Source: Rathayibacter sp. VKM Ac-2856
GTDB taxonomy: Bacteria; Actinomycetota; Actinomycetes; Actinomycetales; Microbacteriaceae
NCBI RefSeq assembly: GCF_013205055.1
Contig: NZ_JABMLF010000005.1
Span: 1-64,000 of the forward strand
DNA: 64,000 nucleotides
Direction of reading: 5' to 3'
Shown: piece after piece, positions 33,439 to 44,753 of the stretch
Position numbering within the stretch: the stretch's first letter is position 1
Layout of the letters: the number at the start of each line of letters is the position of its first letter
Notes under the pieces: model-generated
What the model saw: the letters and a program-made list of their open reading frames with translations, nothing else
Told to the model about the DNA's origin: nothing
The model's database searches: none
Translations under genes and position numbers: made by a program

Positions 33439-34320
33439 CTAGTCGATCCGGATCGTGCCGGTGTAGACGAGGTCGGCCGGGCCGGAGAGGCCGACGTGCT
33501 CGCCCTCCTCGGTCGGGAACATCGTCACGCCGAGGGTGCCGCCGGGGACCTCGACGCGCCAGGACTGCGGTGCTCGCGCGCCCGCCCAGTAGCGGACCGC
33601 CAGGGCCGCCGCCGCGGCGCCGGTGCCGCAGCTCAGCGTCTCGCCGCTGCCGCGCTCGTGCACGCGCATGCGGATCCGGCCGATCCCGTCGTGGACCAGG
33701 GGCTCGCCCGGCACGACGAACTCGACGTTGGCTCCGTCGGCCGGCTCCGGTTCGACCTGCGGGATGTAGCTGAGGTCGGCCTCGTCCAGCTCCTCGTCGT
33801 TGCTCAGAGCCACGACGATGTGCGGATTGCCGAGGTCGAGCCCCAGACCCGGGCGGGGCACCTTCAGCTCCTTGGCCCGGACGAGCGGCTCGCCGCCCGC
33901 GAGCTCCCAGCGGCCGAGGTCGACTTGGAACCCGGCACCTCTGCGCGTGACGTCGCGGACGCCGGCGCGCGTGCCGATCGGGAGGGTGTCGCCCTGCTCC
34001 AGCACGGCGAGGCCGCCGGCGAGGAGGAACGCGGCGTACACGCGGATGCCGTTGCCGCACATCTCGGCGATGGAGCCGTCGGCGTTGCGGTAGTCCATGA
34101 ACCACTCGGCCTCCGGCTCCTGCTCGAGCGCGGCGGCGCCGTCGGGGAGGGAGCGGGAGCGGACCGCGCGGATGACGCCGTCGGCGCCCACGCCGAAGTG
34201 GCGGTCGCAGATCATCGCGATCTGCGCGGGCGAGAGGTCCACCTCACCGTCCGGGTCGCTGAAGAGCACGAAATCGTTGCCGGTGCCCTGGCCCTTGGTG
34301 AAGTGCAGCTCGATCGTCAT
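33439..34320 (-). CDS. dapF: Diaminopimelate epimerase
   Basis: 293 aa. Interconverts LL- and meso-DAP using two cysteines, in EMCGNGIR and in LSCGTGAAA; both are present. The N-terminus [13 protein letters not shown] is typical. The start ATG 34320 has no Shine-Dalgarno but sits 7 nt after TAGGCT (34328-34333). The first three bases of that box are the miaA stop codon. Supplies DAP for lysine or cell wall; other dap genes at 46480 and 52416. Confidence 0.96.
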   Translation of the reverse strand: MTIELHFTKGQGTGNDFVLFSDPDGEVDLSPAQIAMICDRHFGVGADGVIRAVRSRSLPDGAAALEQEPEAEWFMDYRNADGSIAEMCGNGIRVYAAFLLAGGLAVLEQGDTLPIGTRAGVRDVTRRGAGFQVDLGRWELAGGEPLVRAKELKVPRPGLGLDLGNPHIVVALSNDEELDEADLSYIPQVEPEPADGANVEFVVPGEPLVHDGIGRIRMRVHERGSGETLSCGTGAAAAALAVRYWAGARAPQSWRVEVPGGTLGVTMFPTEEGEHVGLSGPADLVYTGTIRID

Positions 34321-34327
34321 GGCGCTC

Positions 34328-34333
34328 AGCCTA
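34328..34333 (-). promoter_or_regulatory. -10 box of dapF, overlapping the miaA stop
   Basis: TAGGCT, 7 nt before the dapF ATG. Its TAG is the stop codon of miaA (34331-34333). Confidence 0.5.
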
Positions 34334-35287
34334 GCGAGGCGCCCCGGCGTCGACCTGGGCGAGGGCGACCGCCTGCTCGACGAGGTCGGGGGCGTCGGAG
34401 GGCAGCCAGTGCGCGCCCTGATAGCGGCGGAACCAGCTGTTCTGCCGTCGCGCATAGCGCCGGGTGAGTGCCTGCGTCGACGCGACGGCCTCCTCCCGGG
34501 TCAGCTCCCCCGAGCGCTGCGCGAGAGCCTGCGCGTAGCCGATCGCGCGGCTCGCCGTGATTCCGCGCTCGATGCCGAGCGGCACCAGGCGCTCGACCTC
34601 GTCGAGCATGCCGTTCGCCCACATGCGCTCGACCCGGCGGTCGAGCCGCTCGACGAGCACCTCGCGCGGTGTGGAGAGCGCGAGGACCGTGGTCGGCCGC
34701 CACGGGACGGGGGTGTCGGACATCAGGGCGCTGTGCGGTGAGCCGGTGAGCTCGGTGATCTCGAGGGCGCGGACGATCCGGCGGACGTTGTGCGGGCCGA
34801 TCCGCTCGGCGACGTCGGCGTCCACGGCGCGGAGGCGCTCGAAGAGCACGCCTGCACCGTCGCGCTCGGCCGTCTCCTCCAGTGCCCGGCGCACCGCCGG
34901 GTCGGTCCCGGCGAAGGAGAACTCGAAGATCACGCTCGAGACGTAGAGTCCGGAGCCGCCGACGAGGATCGGGACGGCGCCGCGGGCCAGCACGTCGTCG
35001 ACGACCGCGCGGGCCTCGCTCTGGTACCGGGCGACGGAGGCGTCCTCGGTGACGTCGAGGACGTCGAGCAGGTGGTGCGGGACGCCCTGCCGTTCCGCCG
35101 GCGGGAGCTTGGCCGTCCCGATGTCCATGCCGCGGTAGAGCTGCATCGCGTCGGCGTTCACGACCTCGGCGGCGCCTCCCGAGGCGCGGACCGCGGCGGC
35201 GAGGGCGAGCGAGAGATCCGACTTGCCGGTGCCGGTGGCCCCGACGACGGTGAGGAGCGCGGGTGCCCCCGGCTCAGCGCTCGCCAT
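34331..35287 (-). CDS. miaA: tRNA dimethylallyltransferase
   Basis: 318 aa. Adds a dimethylallyl group to A37 of tRNAs reading UNN codons, the substrate of MiaB. P-loop [16 protein letters not shown], then [17 protein letters not shown] and the C-terminal [13 protein letters not shown] typical of the family. Overlaps miaB by 14 bp, so co-translated. Confidence 0.96.
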   Translation of the reverse strand: MASAEPGAPALLTVVGATGTGKSDLSLALAAAVRASGGAAEVVNADAMQLYRGMDIGTAKLPPAERQGVPHHLLDVLDVTEDASVARYQSEARAVVDDVLARGAVPILVGGSGLYVSSVIFEFSFAGTDPAVRRALEETAERDGAGVLFERLRAVDADVAERIGPHNVRRIVRALEITELTGSPHSALMSDTPVPWRPTTVLALSTPREVLVERLDRRVERMWANGMLDEVERLVPLGIERGITASRAIGYAQALAQRSGELTREEAVASTQALTRRYARRQNSWFRRYQGAHWLPSDAPDLVEQAVALAQVDAGAPR

Positions 35288-36857
35288 CGAGGGCGTCGTA
35301 GATCGGGGTGGTCAGCGCCTGGGGGGCCGCAGGAGCGAGCGGACGCAGGCGGAGCGAGGGCAGTCCGAGGGAGACCTTGGGGGCGGCACCGGAACCGGGA
35401 GCGGCGGGCACGCCGCACGACTCCGTCTGCGCGCGGTCCCACGCGTCACCGGCCCGCGTGCGGCGGACCTGCAGCGGCGCACCGTCGAGGGAGTCGGCGA
35501 TCAGGTAGAACGGCGCGGCGCGGGTCACCTCGACGCTGACGACGTCACCCGGACGCGGCTGCTCGGAGCCGGCCGGAACGTCGAAGTGCACCAGGCGGCT
35601 GTCCTCGGCGCGGCCGCTCAGGCGGTGGGTCTCGCTGTCGCGGCGGCCCTCGCCGGTGGCGACGAGCACCTCGACCCGGCGCCCGACGACGGTGCGGTTC
35701 TCGCTCTCGCTGATCGAGTCCTGCAGAGCGGCGAGGCGCTCGAAGCGCTCCTGCACCACGGCCTTGGGGATCTGGTCCGGCAGAGTGGCCGCGGGAGTGC
35801 CGGGCCGGATCGAGTACTGGAACGTGAAGGCGGAGGCGAACCGCGACGCCTCGACGACCCGGAGGGTCTCCTGGAAGTCGGCCTCGGTCTCGCCGGGGAA
35901 GCCGACGATGATGTCGGTGCTGATAGCGGCGTGCGGGATCCGGTCGCGCACGCGGTCGAGGATCCCGAGGAAGCGCTCGGAGCGGTAGGAGCGGCGCATC
36001 GCCTTGAGGATGCGGTCGGAGCCGGACTGCAGCGGCATGTGCAGCTGCGGCATGACCGCGGGCGTCTCCGCCATCGCGTCGATGACGTCGTCGGTGAAGG
36101 CAGCAGGGTGCGGGCTGGTGAAGCGGATCCGCTCGAGACCCTCGATGGTGCCTGCCGCGCGCAGCAGCTTGGAGAAGGCCTGGCGGTCGCCGAACTCGAC
36201 GCCGTAGGAGTTCACGTTCTGCCCGAGGAGGGTGACCTCGATCGCGCCGTCGTCGACGAGCGCCTGGATCTCGGCGAGCACGTCGCCGGGGCGGCGGTCC
36301 TTCTCCTTGCCGCGCAGGGCGGGGACGATGCAGAAGGTGCAGGTGTTGTTGCAGCCGACGGAGATGGACACCCAGCCGCTGTAGGTCGAGTCGCGCTTGG
36401 TGGGCAGCGTCGACGGGAACACGTCGAGCGACTCGAGGATCTCGAGCTGGGCCTCGTCGTTGTGGCGCGCGCGCTCGAGCAGGCTCGGCAGGGCGCCCAT
36501 GTTGTGCGTGCCGAAGACGACGTCGACCCACGGCGCCTTCTCGAGGATGACGTTCTTGTCCTTCTGAGCGAGGCAGCCGCCGACCGCGATCTGCATGCCC
36601 TCGTGCCGGCGCTTGACCGAGGCGAGGTGACCGAGGTTGCCGTAGAGCTTGTTGTCGGCGTTCTCGCGGACGGCGCAGGTGTTGATGACGACGATGTCGG
36701 CCTCGGCCCCGTCGGCGGACACGTAGCCGGCCGCCTCGAGCGAGCCGCTGAGCCGCTCCGAGTCGTGGACGTTCATCTGGCAGCCGAACGTGCGGACCTC
36801 GTAGGTCCTCGGTCGCGCGTCGACGGGAGGGGCGATGACCGGACCGAGCGTGCTCAT
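35274..36857 (-). CDS. miaB: tRNA-2-methylthio-N6-dimethylallyladenosine synthase
   Basis: 527 aa radical-SAM methylthiotransferase acting after MiaA. The N-terminal UPF0004 domain has [16 protein letters not shown]. The radical-SAM cluster is CNNTCTFC in [23 protein letters not shown] domain follows, and the C-terminal part is longer than usual. ATG 36857 lies 8 nt after a good -10 TAGAAT (36866-36871), so leaderless. Confidence 0.95.
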   Translation of the reverse strand: MSTLGPVIAPPVDARPRTYEVRTFGCQMNVHDSERLSGSLEAAGYVSADGAEADIVVINTCAVRENADNKLYGNLGHLASVKRRHEGMQIAVGGCLAQKDKNVILEKAPWVDVVFGTHNMGALPSLLERARHNDEAQLEILESLDVFPSTLPTKRDSTYSGWVSISVGCNNTCTFCIVPALRGKEKDRRPGDVLAEIQALVDDGAIEVTLLGQNVNSYGVEFGDRQAFSKLLRAAGTIEGLERIRFTSPHPAAFTDDVIDAMAETPAVMPQLHMPLQSGSDRILKAMRRSYRSERFLGILDRVRDRIPHAAISTDIIVGFPGETEADFQETLRVVEASRFASAFTFQYSIRPGTPAATLPDQIPKAVVQERFERLAALQDSISESENRTVVGRRVEVLVATGEGRRDSETHRLSGRAEDSRLVHFDVPAGSEQPRPGDVVSVEVTRAAPFYLIADSLDGAPLQVRRTRAGDAWDRAQTESCGVPAAPGSGAAPKVSLGLPSLRLRPLAPAAPQALTTPIYDALDGER

Positions 36858-36865
36858 GGTGTGCG

Positions 36866-36871
36866 ATTCTA
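36866..36871 (-). promoter_or_regulatory. -10 box of miaB (leaderless)
   Basis: TAGAAT, 8 nt before the ATG; lies in the 58-bp gap after recX. Confidence 0.55.
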
Positions 36872-36915
36872 CGCGCCGCTCCGGCCGCCACCGGCGACCC
36901 GAGCGGCGCGAGTGC

Positions 36916-37674
36916 TCAGCGGAAGCGGACGCTCGAACCGGGCTTGCGGACGGTCTCGCGGACGACGCGCTGCACGAGCGCGCCGGAGTAGCCGCGCCGG
37001 GCGAGGAAGCCGCTGAGGCGGCGCTCCGCGACCTCGTCGGAGAGCGAGCGGAGGCTCGGCAGGCGCTTGCGCGCGAGCTCCATCGCCGTGCGGTACTCGT
37101 CGTCGCCGTCGAGCTCGTCGAGCGCTGTCGCGATCGCGTCGGGATCGAGCTTCCGGGCGCGGAGCTCCTGCATGATCGACGACCGGCCGAGCTTCTTGCG
37201 CTCACGCAGCTGCAGGACCAGCGACTCGGCCATCCGGTAGTCGTCCAGGTAGCCGAACCGTGCGAAGCGCTCCAGGATGTCGAGCGCGTCCTTCTCGGCG
37301 ACGCCCTCGGTGTAGAGGCGGGCCTCGACCTCGGCGACCGAGAGGCTCTTGCGGGAGAGACCCCGGACGATGCGGTCGGCGATCTGCTCCGGGTCGGGCT
37401 CCTCCGGGAGGTCCTCCACGAAGGAGTCCTCCTCGACGGCCTCGTCCTCCTCGTCCACGACGGTGTCGGCCTCTGCGATCTTCTCGCGCCGGCCGGCTCG
37501 GCCGGGTGCCGCCGTCGGTGGGACGTCACGACGGGCGACGTGCGCCGACAGCTCGGCGATCGCGTCCGCTCCCGCCGCCGGCGCGGCCGCCTCCTCGGCG
37601 GCCGCGCCGTCCTTCACCCAGGGGAGGAAGGCCACGGGCCGGCCCTGTGGCTCCTCCGCGGCCCACTCCCCCAC
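36916..37674 (-). CDS. recX: RecX, RecA modulator
   Basis: 252 aa. The C-terminal 150 residues form the RecX three-helix repeats ([50 protein letters not shown]-like). The first 90 or so are acidic and Ala-rich with no similarity, an extension common in actinobacteria. Starts at GTG 37674, 3 bp after the recA stop, so translationally coupled. It limits RecA filament growth. Confidence 0.9.
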   Translation of the reverse strand: MGEWAAEEPQGRPVAFLPWVKDGAAAEEAAAPAAGADAIAELSAHVARRDVPPTAAPGRAGRREKIAEADTVVDEEDEAVEEDSFVEDLPEEPDPEQIADRIVRGLSRKSLSVAEVEARLYTEGVAEKDALDILERFARFGYLDDYRMAESLVLQLRERKKLGRSSIMQELRARKLDPDAIATALDELDGDDEYRTAMELARKRLPSLRSLSDEVAERRLSGFLARRGYSGALVQRVVRETVRKPGSSVRFR

Positions 37675-37677
37675 GGG

Positions 37678-38766
<1,089 letters not shown>

Positions 38767-38999
38767 GGCCGTCTCGCTCTCGTGTCGTGGTGGTATCGCC
38801 TACAGGCTGTCGTGTCGTACCGGGCACCGTCCGCGGGCGAATGCCTGCGGATGCGGTCCCGGCCGGTTGCGACAAGGCGGTGAAGCAGTCCGATGACGTG
38901 CTGTCGACGGTAGGCCCGACCACCGACATCGGCGCCGAGCCGGACCGCTTCCGTGGAGACGGAGGCGATCCTGCTTCTGGTGAGGAGCTTAGACCCGTT

Positions 39000-39048
39000 C
39001 GAACAGGGATTCGATGGTGGCGCGCCCGGCGTGTCGAACACGACTTCG
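39000..39048 (-). promoter_or_regulatory. recA SOS boxes
   Basis: Two SOS-like sites: CGAAC-AGGG-ATTCG (39000-39013) and CGAAC-ACGA-CTTCG (39035-39048), each with one mismatch to CGAAC-N4-GTTCG. The nearer one overlaps a candidate -35 (TCGAAT), 17 bp before a -10 TAAGCT on the minus strand. The recA mRNA would then have a 5' leader of about 220 nt. Confidence 0.55.
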
Positions 39049-39080
39049 GCGCGCGTCTGTCCGGGTGTCCCCGAGAGCCG

Positions 39081-39305
39081 TCAGTGCCGGCGCTTCGCCG
39101 GATCGATCCCGTGCCAGCGGCCCTCGGGCACGTCGTTCGCGCGGCAGAGCGCGATCCACACCTCGCGGGGCTCCGCGCCGTCGCGGAGGGCCTTCTGCGC
39201 GGTCCGCCCGCCGAGCTCGGTCAGCACGAGGTCCGAGACGAGCACGCGCGCGTAGGCGGGGCCGAACTCGTCGTCGACCAGCTGCTGGAACTCGCTCAGG
39301 CGCAT
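39081..39305 (-). CDS. DUF3046 family protein
   Basis: 74 aa. MRLSEFQQLVDDEFG at the start and VPEGRWHGIDP at the end are the DUF3046 hallmark. It sits upstream of recA in most actinobacteria, as here. Start ATG 39305 lies 6 nt after TACCGT, so leaderless. No function known. Confidence 0.88.
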   Translation of the reverse strand: MRLSEFQQLVDDEFGPAYARVLVSDLVLTELGGRTAQKALRDGAEPREVWIALCRANDVPEGRWHGIDPAKRRH

Positions 39306-39311
39306 GCGTCC

Positions 39312-39317
39312 ACGGTA
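39312..39317 (-). promoter_or_regulatory. -10 box of DUF3046 gene (leaderless)
   Basis: TACCGT, 6 nt before the ATG at 39305. Confidence 0.45.
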
Positions 39318-39383
39318 ACAACCCGTTCCGGTGCGCGGGCCGACGGTCTGGAGTGCACGGGCGAGCACCACCGCCGGGAACGA

Positions 39384-39419
39384 CGAAGGGCGCCGGAGCC
39401 GGAGCTCGGGCGCCCTTCG
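39384..39419 (-). terminator. Terminator of clgR
   Basis: Perfect 11-bp stem CGAAGGGCGCC/GGCGCCCTTCG (39384-39394/39409-39419), 40 bp after the clgR stop. The minus-strand tail is TTCGTCGTTCCCGG, identical to that of rplT. Confidence 0.75.
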
Positions 39420-39459
39420 CGAGATGCGGGTGCGGTGGGTGGGAGGGTGGACGGACTCG

Positions 39460-39768
39460 CTACTGCGTGACGAGGTCCGCGTCGAACCCGGCGACCATGT
39501 CGGCCGGGATGGTGTCGGGGATCGTGTCGATCCCCTCGATGACGGCGAGACGGTCGCCGACCTCGCGCATGATCACCGATATCGGGGTGTCGAGTGCGTC
39601 GGCCACCGAGGCGAGGATCTCGGACGACGCCTCCTTCTGACCGCGCTCGACCTCGCTGAGATAGCCGAGAGCGACACTCGCCTTGCTCGCCACCTGGCGC
39701 AGGGTGCGACCTTTCTGCAGGCGAAAGTCCCTGAGGACATCGCCGATCTCCTGACGAACTAGAACCAC
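39460..39768 (-). CDS. clgR: ClgR-like XRE regulator of Clp proteases
   Basis: 102 aa. The HTH region VRQEIGDVLRDFRLQKGRTL...ASKASVALGYLSEVERGQKEAS matches ClgR of Corynebacterium and Streptomyces, which activates clpP1P2 and clpC. Start GTG 39768 (VVLVRQEIGD) with AAGGAGGG a few bases upstream. The open frame to 39873 is leader. Conserved position between cinA and recA. A promoter TGAACA, 17 bp, TACACT lies at 39844-39872. Confidence 0.85.
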   Translation of the reverse strand: MVLVRQEIGDVLRDFRLQKGRTLRQVASKASVALGYLSEVERGQKEASSEILASVADALDTPISVIMREVGDRLAVIEGIDTIPDTIPADMVAGFDADLVTQ

Positions 39769-39843
39769 TGGACCCTCCTTCTCCACGTCAACCGCTTCTC
39801 GCGCACCGCTTCGATCAATGCCGGAGCACGAATTCGAAGGGGA

Positions 39844-39872
39844 AGTGTACGAGAGAGCCGGATAGCTGTTCA
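39844..39872 (-). promoter_or_regulatory. clgR promoter
   Basis: Minus strand: TGAACA (39867-39872), a 17-bp spacer, TACACT (39844-39849), about 75 bp before the GTG start. Confidence 0.55.
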
Positions 39873-40000
39873 CTACCCGGCTCGTGTGAGTCGACTCTAA
39901 TACCGGATGACTGGACTTTGCGTGTGAGCGACGTCAGATGTAACCCGGCCGAAACCCCCTGCATTCCAGGATTCCGGACGGGTTCAGGGACTCGCGGACG

Positions 40001-40483
40001 TCACTCGGACGAGGCGACGAGCTCGAGCGCCAGAGCGAGCGCCGCGGCCACGGAGGCGGCGCGGATCTCGGGCCGTCCGCCGTCGAAGCGGTGCTCGCGC
40101 ACCAGCTCGACTCCGTCGAGCACCGCGGCCACGAACACGGTGCCGACCGCGGATCCGCCCTGCGGCTCCGGCCCGGCGACTCCGGTCGTCGACACCCCGA
40201 CGGTGCGCGCTCCGGGCTCCCCGAGCTGCCGGGCGACGCCGCGCGCCATCTGCACGGCGACGTCGGGGTCGACGGGCCCCTCCCGCTCGAGCAGGCCGGC
40301 GTCGACGCCGAGGAGGCGGTGCTTCAGGTCGGTGGCGTAGGGCACCACTCCCCCGCGGTAGACGGCGGAGGCGCCGGGAACCTCGACCAGCGCGGAGCTC
40401 AGCGCACCGCCGGTGAGCGACTCCGCGACCGCGAGGGCGAGGCCGCGCTCCCGGAGCGCGAGCAGCAGCCGCTCGGCGCTCAT
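40001..40483 (-). CDS. cinA: CinA C-terminal domain (NMN amidohydrolase PncC type)
   Basis: 160 aa, only the C-terminal CinA domain. AVAESLTGGALSSALVEVPG and GVSTTGVAGPEPQGG are the active-site signatures of nicotinamide mononucleotide deamidase. It therefore probably feeds the NAD salvage cycle; a competence link is only historical. Overlaps pgsA by 4 bp (ATGA). Confidence 0.9.
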   Translation of the reverse strand: MSAERLLLALRERGLALAVAESLTGGALSSALVEVPGASAVYRGGVVPYATDLKHRLLGVDAGLLEREGPVDPDVAVQMARGVARQLGEPGARTVGVSTTGVAGPEPQGGSAVGTVFVAAVLDGVELVREHRFDGGRPEIRAASVAAALALALELVASSE

Positions 40484-41082
40484 CGGCGCCCGCGGGCGGC
40501 CCGGCTCTGGCGCGCCGCGTCGGCGAGGTAGTCGATGCCGGTCGCCACGGTGAGGATCACCGCGGCGGTCATCGTGAGGCCGTTCAGCCAGTGCACCCAC
40601 TCGCCGAGGAAGGTCCAGAGCGGCAGGAGCGCGAGCGAGATCGCGACGGACTGCACGATCGTCTTGAGCTTGCCGCCGCGGGAGGCGGGGATCACCCGAT
40701 CGGAGAGCACGGCCATCCGGAAGACGGTGATGCCGACCTCGCGGACCAGGATGACGATCGTCACCCACCACGGCAGCTCGGCGAGGATCGACAGACCCAC
40801 CAGCGCCGCTCCGGTCAGCACCTTGTCGGCGATGGGATCGAGCAGCTTGCCCAGGTCGGTCACGAGCCCGCGGCTGCGGGCGATGTGACCGTCGATGCCG
40901 TCGGTGGCGATCGCGACGATGAAGAGCAGCGCGGCGGCGATGCGCACGCCGCCGTCCTCGCCGCCGTCCGCCAGCAGCAGCCAGAAGAAGACCGGGGCGA
41001 GCAGGATGCGCACCACCGTGATCGCGTTGGGCAGGTTCCAGTTGCTCGGCGCCGCGTCGGAGCGTGCGGTGGGGCTGGTCAT
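40480..41082 (-). CDS. pgsA: CDP-diacylglycerol-glycerol-3-phosphate phosphatidyltransferase
   Basis: 200-aa integral membrane enzyme of phosphatidylglycerol synthesis. The CDP-alcohol motif D-G-x2-A-R-x8-G-x3-D-x3-D is intact (DGIDGHIARSRGLVTDLGKL then LDPIADK). About six hydrophobic segments. Start ATG 41082 with GAGGAA upstream, 47 bp after ftsK, in one operon with it. Confidence 0.93.
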   Translation of the reverse strand: MTSPTARSDAAPSNWNLPNAITVVRILLAPVFFWLLLADGGEDGGVRIAAALLFIVAIATDGIDGHIARSRGLVTDLGKLLDPIADKVLTGAALVGLSILAELPWWVTIVILVREVGITVFRMAVLSDRVIPASRGGKLKTIVQSVAISLALLPLWTFLGEWVHWLNGLTMTAAVILTVATGIDYLADAARQSRAARGRR

Positions 41083-41129
41083 CGGTGTGCGCCGTTCCTC
41101 GGGGTCCTCGCGTGCGGTCGGGTCATCGC

Positions 41130-44012
41130 TCAGTCGCGTCCGGTGAGGGCCCAGGCGTCGTCGTCGGAGCCCTCGTCGTCGTCGTGGTAATCGGTCGCCG
41201 CCGGGCCGGTGGGCTCGGCGAGCGGGTCCGCGTAGGCGTCGGGCGCGGCGGGCGACGGCTGGGCCGCGTGCTCGCCTGGCTCCTCGCCGCGCATGCGGGC
41301 GAGGACGCCGGGCAGCTGCTCGGCGGTCACCAGCACGTCGCGGGCCTTCGAGCCCTCGGAGGGGCCGACGACCTCGCGCGACTCGAGCAGGTCCATCAGG
41401 CGTCCGGCCTTCGCGAAGCCGACGCGCAGCTTGCGCTGCAGCATCGAGGTCGAGCCGAACTGGGTGCTCACCACGAGCTCCGCGGCGGCCATCAGCAGCT
41501 CGAGGTCGTCGCCGATGTCGGAGTCGATCTCCTTCCGCTGCGCCTGCACCGTGATGTCCTGGCGGTACTCGGGCTGGGCCTGGCGGGTGACGTGCTCGAC
41601 GACCTTGGCGATCTCCTCCTCGCGCACCCAGGCGCCCTGGACGCGCATCGGCTTGTTCGTGCCCATCGGCAGGAACAGGCCGTCGCCCTGGCCGATGAGC
41701 TTGTCCGCGCCGGGCTGGTCGAGGATGACCCGCGAGTCGGTGACGCTCGTGACGGCGAAGGCGAGGCGGCTCGGCACGTTGGCCTTGATCAGGCCGGTCA
41801 CGACGTCGACGCTCGGCCGCTGGGTGGCGAGCACGAGGTGGATGCCGGAGGCGCGGGCGAGCTGGGTGATGCGGACGATCGAGTCCTCGACGTCGCGCGG
41901 CGCGACCATCATCAGGTCGGCGAGCTCGTCGACGACCACCAGGAGGTACGGGTACGGCCGCAGCACGCGGTTGCTGCCGGCGGGGAGCTTGATCTCGCCG
42001 CTGCGCACCGCCGCGTTGAAGTCGTCGATGTGCCGGTAGCCGAACGACGCGAGGTCGTCGTAGCGCATGTCCATCTCCTTCACGACCCACTGGAGCGCCT
42101 CGGCGGCCTTCTTGGGGTTCGTGATGATGGGCGTGATGAGGTGCGGGACGCCGCCGTAGATCGTGAGCTCGACGCGCTTGGGGTCGATCAGGACCATGCG
42201 GACGTCCTGCGGGCTGGCGCGCATCAGCAGGCTCGTGATCATCGAGTTCACGAAGCTGGACTTGCCGGAGCCGGTCGAGCCGGCGACCAGGAGGTGCGGC
42301 ATCTTGGCGAGGTTGGCCACGACGTAGCCGCCCTCGACGTCCTTGCCGACGCCGATCGTCATCGGGTGCGAGGACGTGGTCGACGCCGCGGAGCGCAGGA
42401 CGTCGCCGAGGGAGACGATCTCGCGGTCGGTGTTCGGGATCTCGACGCCGATCGCGCTCTTGCCCGGGATGGGCGAGAGGATCCGCACCTCGTTGCTGGC
42501 GACCGCGTAGGAGAGGTTCTTGCTCAGCGCGGTGACGCGCTCGACCTTGACGCCGGGGCCGAGCTCGATCTCGTAGCGGGTCACCGTCGGGCCGCGGGAG
42601 AAGCCGGTCACCGTCGCGTCGACGTTGAACTGCTGCAGCACCTCGGTGAGCGCCCGGACCATCTCGTCGTTCGCGGCGGAGCGCGCCTTCGACGGCGTGC
42701 CCGTGGACAGCGCAGAGGCCGAGGGCAGGCGGTAGGGCGTGTCCTCCTCGAAGGAGGAGTCGAAGCCGGCGGTCGAGTCGGCGTCGACCGGGGCGATGGG
42801 GCCCGTCTCGATGACGGGCGGCAGCGGGACGGCCGGGGCGACGTCGAGGTCGTCGAGGGTGATGACGCCGGTGGCGTCGTCGTCGACCACGCCCAGCGGG
42901 ATGCGGGTGGTCGCGGTCTGATCGTGGCGGGCGAGCGCGGCCTCGGCCGACTCCGCCTCGGAGACGACCTCGGTCGCGTAGGAGCGGGTCGGCGGGTGGG
43001 CGTCCTCGCGGTCCTCGGACGCGGGCTCCTCGAGTGCGGTGTCGAAGCCCTTGCCCCGACCGCGTCGCTTCCGGCCCCGGGGCTCGTCGTCCTCGTCGCC
43101 GAGCGCGTCGATCGGCAGCTCGGCCTGCACGGTGGGCTCGTCCTCGCGGCCGGAGTCGGTGCGGCGCCACCAGGGCAGCTCGCCGCCCTCCTCCTGCTCG
43201 TCGTCGGCCTTCTCGCTCTCGGCCTTCGCGGCCGCCTTGGCGGCGGCCCTCTCGGCCTTCAGCCGTGCGCGCTCCTCGTCGTCGAGGACGGGGGCGCCGA
43301 AGAGGTAGCCGTAGAGCTCGCGCGAGCGGGCCGCGATCCGGTTCGGCGGGGTCTTGGTGATGATGAACAGGGAGAGCAGGACGACCAGCGCGAGCAGCAC
43401 CGTGGCACCCGGCACCGTCGCGAGCGCCGCCAGGGGCGCACCGACGAGCCAGCCGAGCACGCCGCCGGCGGCGGCCATCTGCTCGATGCCGGAGCCGGGC
43501 ATCGGCGAGCCGAGGTGCACGTGGCAGAGGCCGGCCGAGGAGATCAGCAGGACGGCGAGACCGACGCCGATGCGGCCGTTGTCGTCGACCGAGCGGGGGT
43601 GGCGGAAGAGCCAGAGCGAGAAGAGCAGCAGCACCACGGGGAGCACGTAGGCGACGCGGCCGAACAGCCCGCCGAAGCTCCAGGCGTCGAGCACCAGGGC
43701 GACCGGGTCCGTCGCGAGGAACCACTCGACCACGGCGCCGGCGATCGCGAGCAGCAGGAGCAGGAAGGGGACGCCGTCGCGGCGCTCCTCCTTCGCGAGG
43801 CGCTCGGGGCCGAGTGCCCGCGCGGCGCCGCCGGCCAGGTGCGCGAGCGCCATCCAGACGGTGACCAGCGGGTTCGTGCGCGGGGCCGAGCTGAACGCGA
43901 CCGTGCTCTTCTCGGAGGATGCGCGCCCGGAGCCGCGGCCGGAGCGCGGGGTGCCCGAGCGCGCGGGGGCGCCCGCCTTCGCGCGGGAGGTCGTCTTCGG
44001 AGTGGTCGCCAT
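41130..44012 (-). CDS. ftsK: DNA translocase FtsK/SpoIIIE
   Basis: 960 aa. It has an N-terminal membrane domain with about four helices, then an acidic Arg/Glu-rich linker (about residues 230-420). The RecA-type motor domain has Walker [14 protein letters not shown] and Walker [16 protein letters not shown]-terminal winged-helix gamma domain ([20 protein letters not shown]-like) reads KOPS sites. Pumps chromosome DNA at the septum. ATG 44012 lies 6 nt after TACGGT, so leaderless; heads ftsK-pgsA-cinA. Confidence 0.95.
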   Translation of the reverse strand: MATTPKTTSRAKAGAPARSGTPRSGRGSGRASSEKSTVAFSSAPRTNPLVTVWMALAHLAGGAARALGPERLAKEERRDGVPFLLLLLAIAGAVVEWFLATDPVALVLDAWSFGGLFGRVAYVLPVVLLLFSLWLFRHPRSVDDNGRIGVGLAVLLISSAGLCHVHLGSPMPGSGIEQMAAAGGVLGWLVGAPLAALATVPGATVLLALVVLLSLFIITKTPPNRIAARSRELYGYLFGAPVLDDEERARLKAERAAAKAAAKAESEKADDEQEEGGELPWWRRTDSGREDEPTVQAELPIDALGDEDDEPRGRKRRGRGKGFDTALEEPASEDREDAHPPTRSYATEVVSEAESAEAALARHDQTATTRIPLGVVDDDATGVITLDDLDVAPAVPLPPVIETGPIAPVDADSTAGFDSSFEEDTPYRLPSASALSTGTPSKARSAANDEMVRALTEVLQQFNVDATVTGFSRGPTVTRYEIELGPGVKVERVTALSKNLSYAVASNEVRILSPIPGKSAIGVEIPNTDREIVSLGDVLRSAASTTSSHPMTIGVGKDVEGGYVVANLAKMPHLLVAGSTGSGKSSFVNSMITSLLMRASPQDVRMVLIDPKRVELTIYGGVPHLITPIITNPKKAAEALQWVVKEMDMRYDDLASFGYRHIDDFNAAVRSGEIKLPAGSNRVLRPYPYLLVVVDELADLMMVAPRDVEDSIVRITQLARASGIHLVLATQRPSVDVVTGLIKANVPSRLAFAVTSVTDSRVILDQPGADKLIGQGDGLFLPMGTNKPMRVQGAWVREEEIAKVVEHVTRQAQPEYRQDITVQAQRKEIDSDIGDDLELLMAAAELVVSTQFGSTSMLQRKLRVGFAKAGRLMDLLESREVVGPSEGSKARDVLVTAEQLPGVLARMRGEEPGEHAAQPSPAAPDAYADPLAEPTGPAATDYHDDDEGSDDDAWALTGRD

Positions 44013-44018
44013 AGGGCC

Positions 44019-44024
44019 ACCGTA
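44019..44024 (-). promoter_or_regulatory. -10 box of ftsK (leaderless)
   Basis: TACGGT, 6 nt before the ATG at 44012. Confidence 0.45.
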
Positions 44025-44097
44025 CCCGCCGCCTCCGTCATCGCCGCGGACCCGCGCCGCGAGGCCCGCGAGGGCGGGAGGGAGCGCGCGGCTCCGC

Positions 44098-44586
44098 TCA
44101 GCGCAGGGTCGCCACCATCGTCTCCGCGTCGCCCCGGTCCTCGACGGCGCTGAACCCCTCGCTCCGATAGAGCCTGCGGGCGAAGTTGTCGGTGGAGACG
44201 TTGAGCGAGAGGCGCGCGTAGCCGGCGGCGCGCGCCTGCTGCAGCGCGGCGCGGAGCAGGCCGCGGCCCACGCCCTGCGCGCGCCAGACCGGGCGCACTC
44301 CGAGGGTCAGCTCCGGCACTCCCGGCGCGACGAAGCCGCGGCCGGGCACCGCAGCGCTGAACAGCCGGAACCAGCAGGCGCCGATCCGCTCGCCGTCGGC
44401 CGTCTCGGCGACCGAGCCGAGGTCGCCCGGGCGGGGCCAGCCGGCGACGTAGCGGCGCGTCGCCTCGTCCTCGAGCACGTCGATGCGGGTGCGGGCCGCG
44501 GTCCAGTTCCAGTTCGCCGCGTCGACGAGCATGTCGGCGAGGAAGGGGGCGTCGTCCCTGCGGGCGGGACGGATCGAGTGGTCCAT
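44098..44586 (-). CDS. GNAT family N-acetyltransferase
   Basis: 162 aa. The acetyl-CoA loop is the [14 protein letters not shown] segment (Q/RxxGxG/A), followed by [20 protein letters not shown]. The N-terminus [21 protein letters not shown] is usual for the fold. Substrate unknown. GGAG lies ahead of the ATG at 44586. It lies between rnj and ftsK. Confidence 0.85.
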   Translation of the reverse strand: MDHSIRPARRDDAPFLADMLVDAANWNWTAARTRIDVLEDEATRRYVAGWPRPGDLGSVAETADGERIGACWFRLFSAAVPGRGFVAPGVPELTLGVRPVWRAQGVGRGLLRAALQQARAAGYARLSLNVSTDNFARRLYRSEGFSAVEDRGDAETMVATLR

Positions 44587-44711
44587 GCGAGGTCTCCGTG
44601 GGGGCTCGGGTCTGGCATGCGGTGCGGGCGTGCAGCCCGCGGTGGGGGTGGGACGGGGTGCTTGCTGGTGGGGCAGGGGGCGGGAGCGGCGGGTCGGGGG
44701 CCGCGGACGGG

Positions 44712-44748
44712 CGGAGCGGCGGGGAGGGCGCGGGGCGCCCCCGCTCCG
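44712..44748 (-). terminator. Terminator of dapA-rnj
   Basis: Outer stem CGGAGCG/CGCTCCG and inner stem GGGCGC/GCGCCC (44726-44731/44735-44740), 6 bp after the rnj stop. Confidence 0.6.
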
Positions 44749-44753
44749 GCGGG

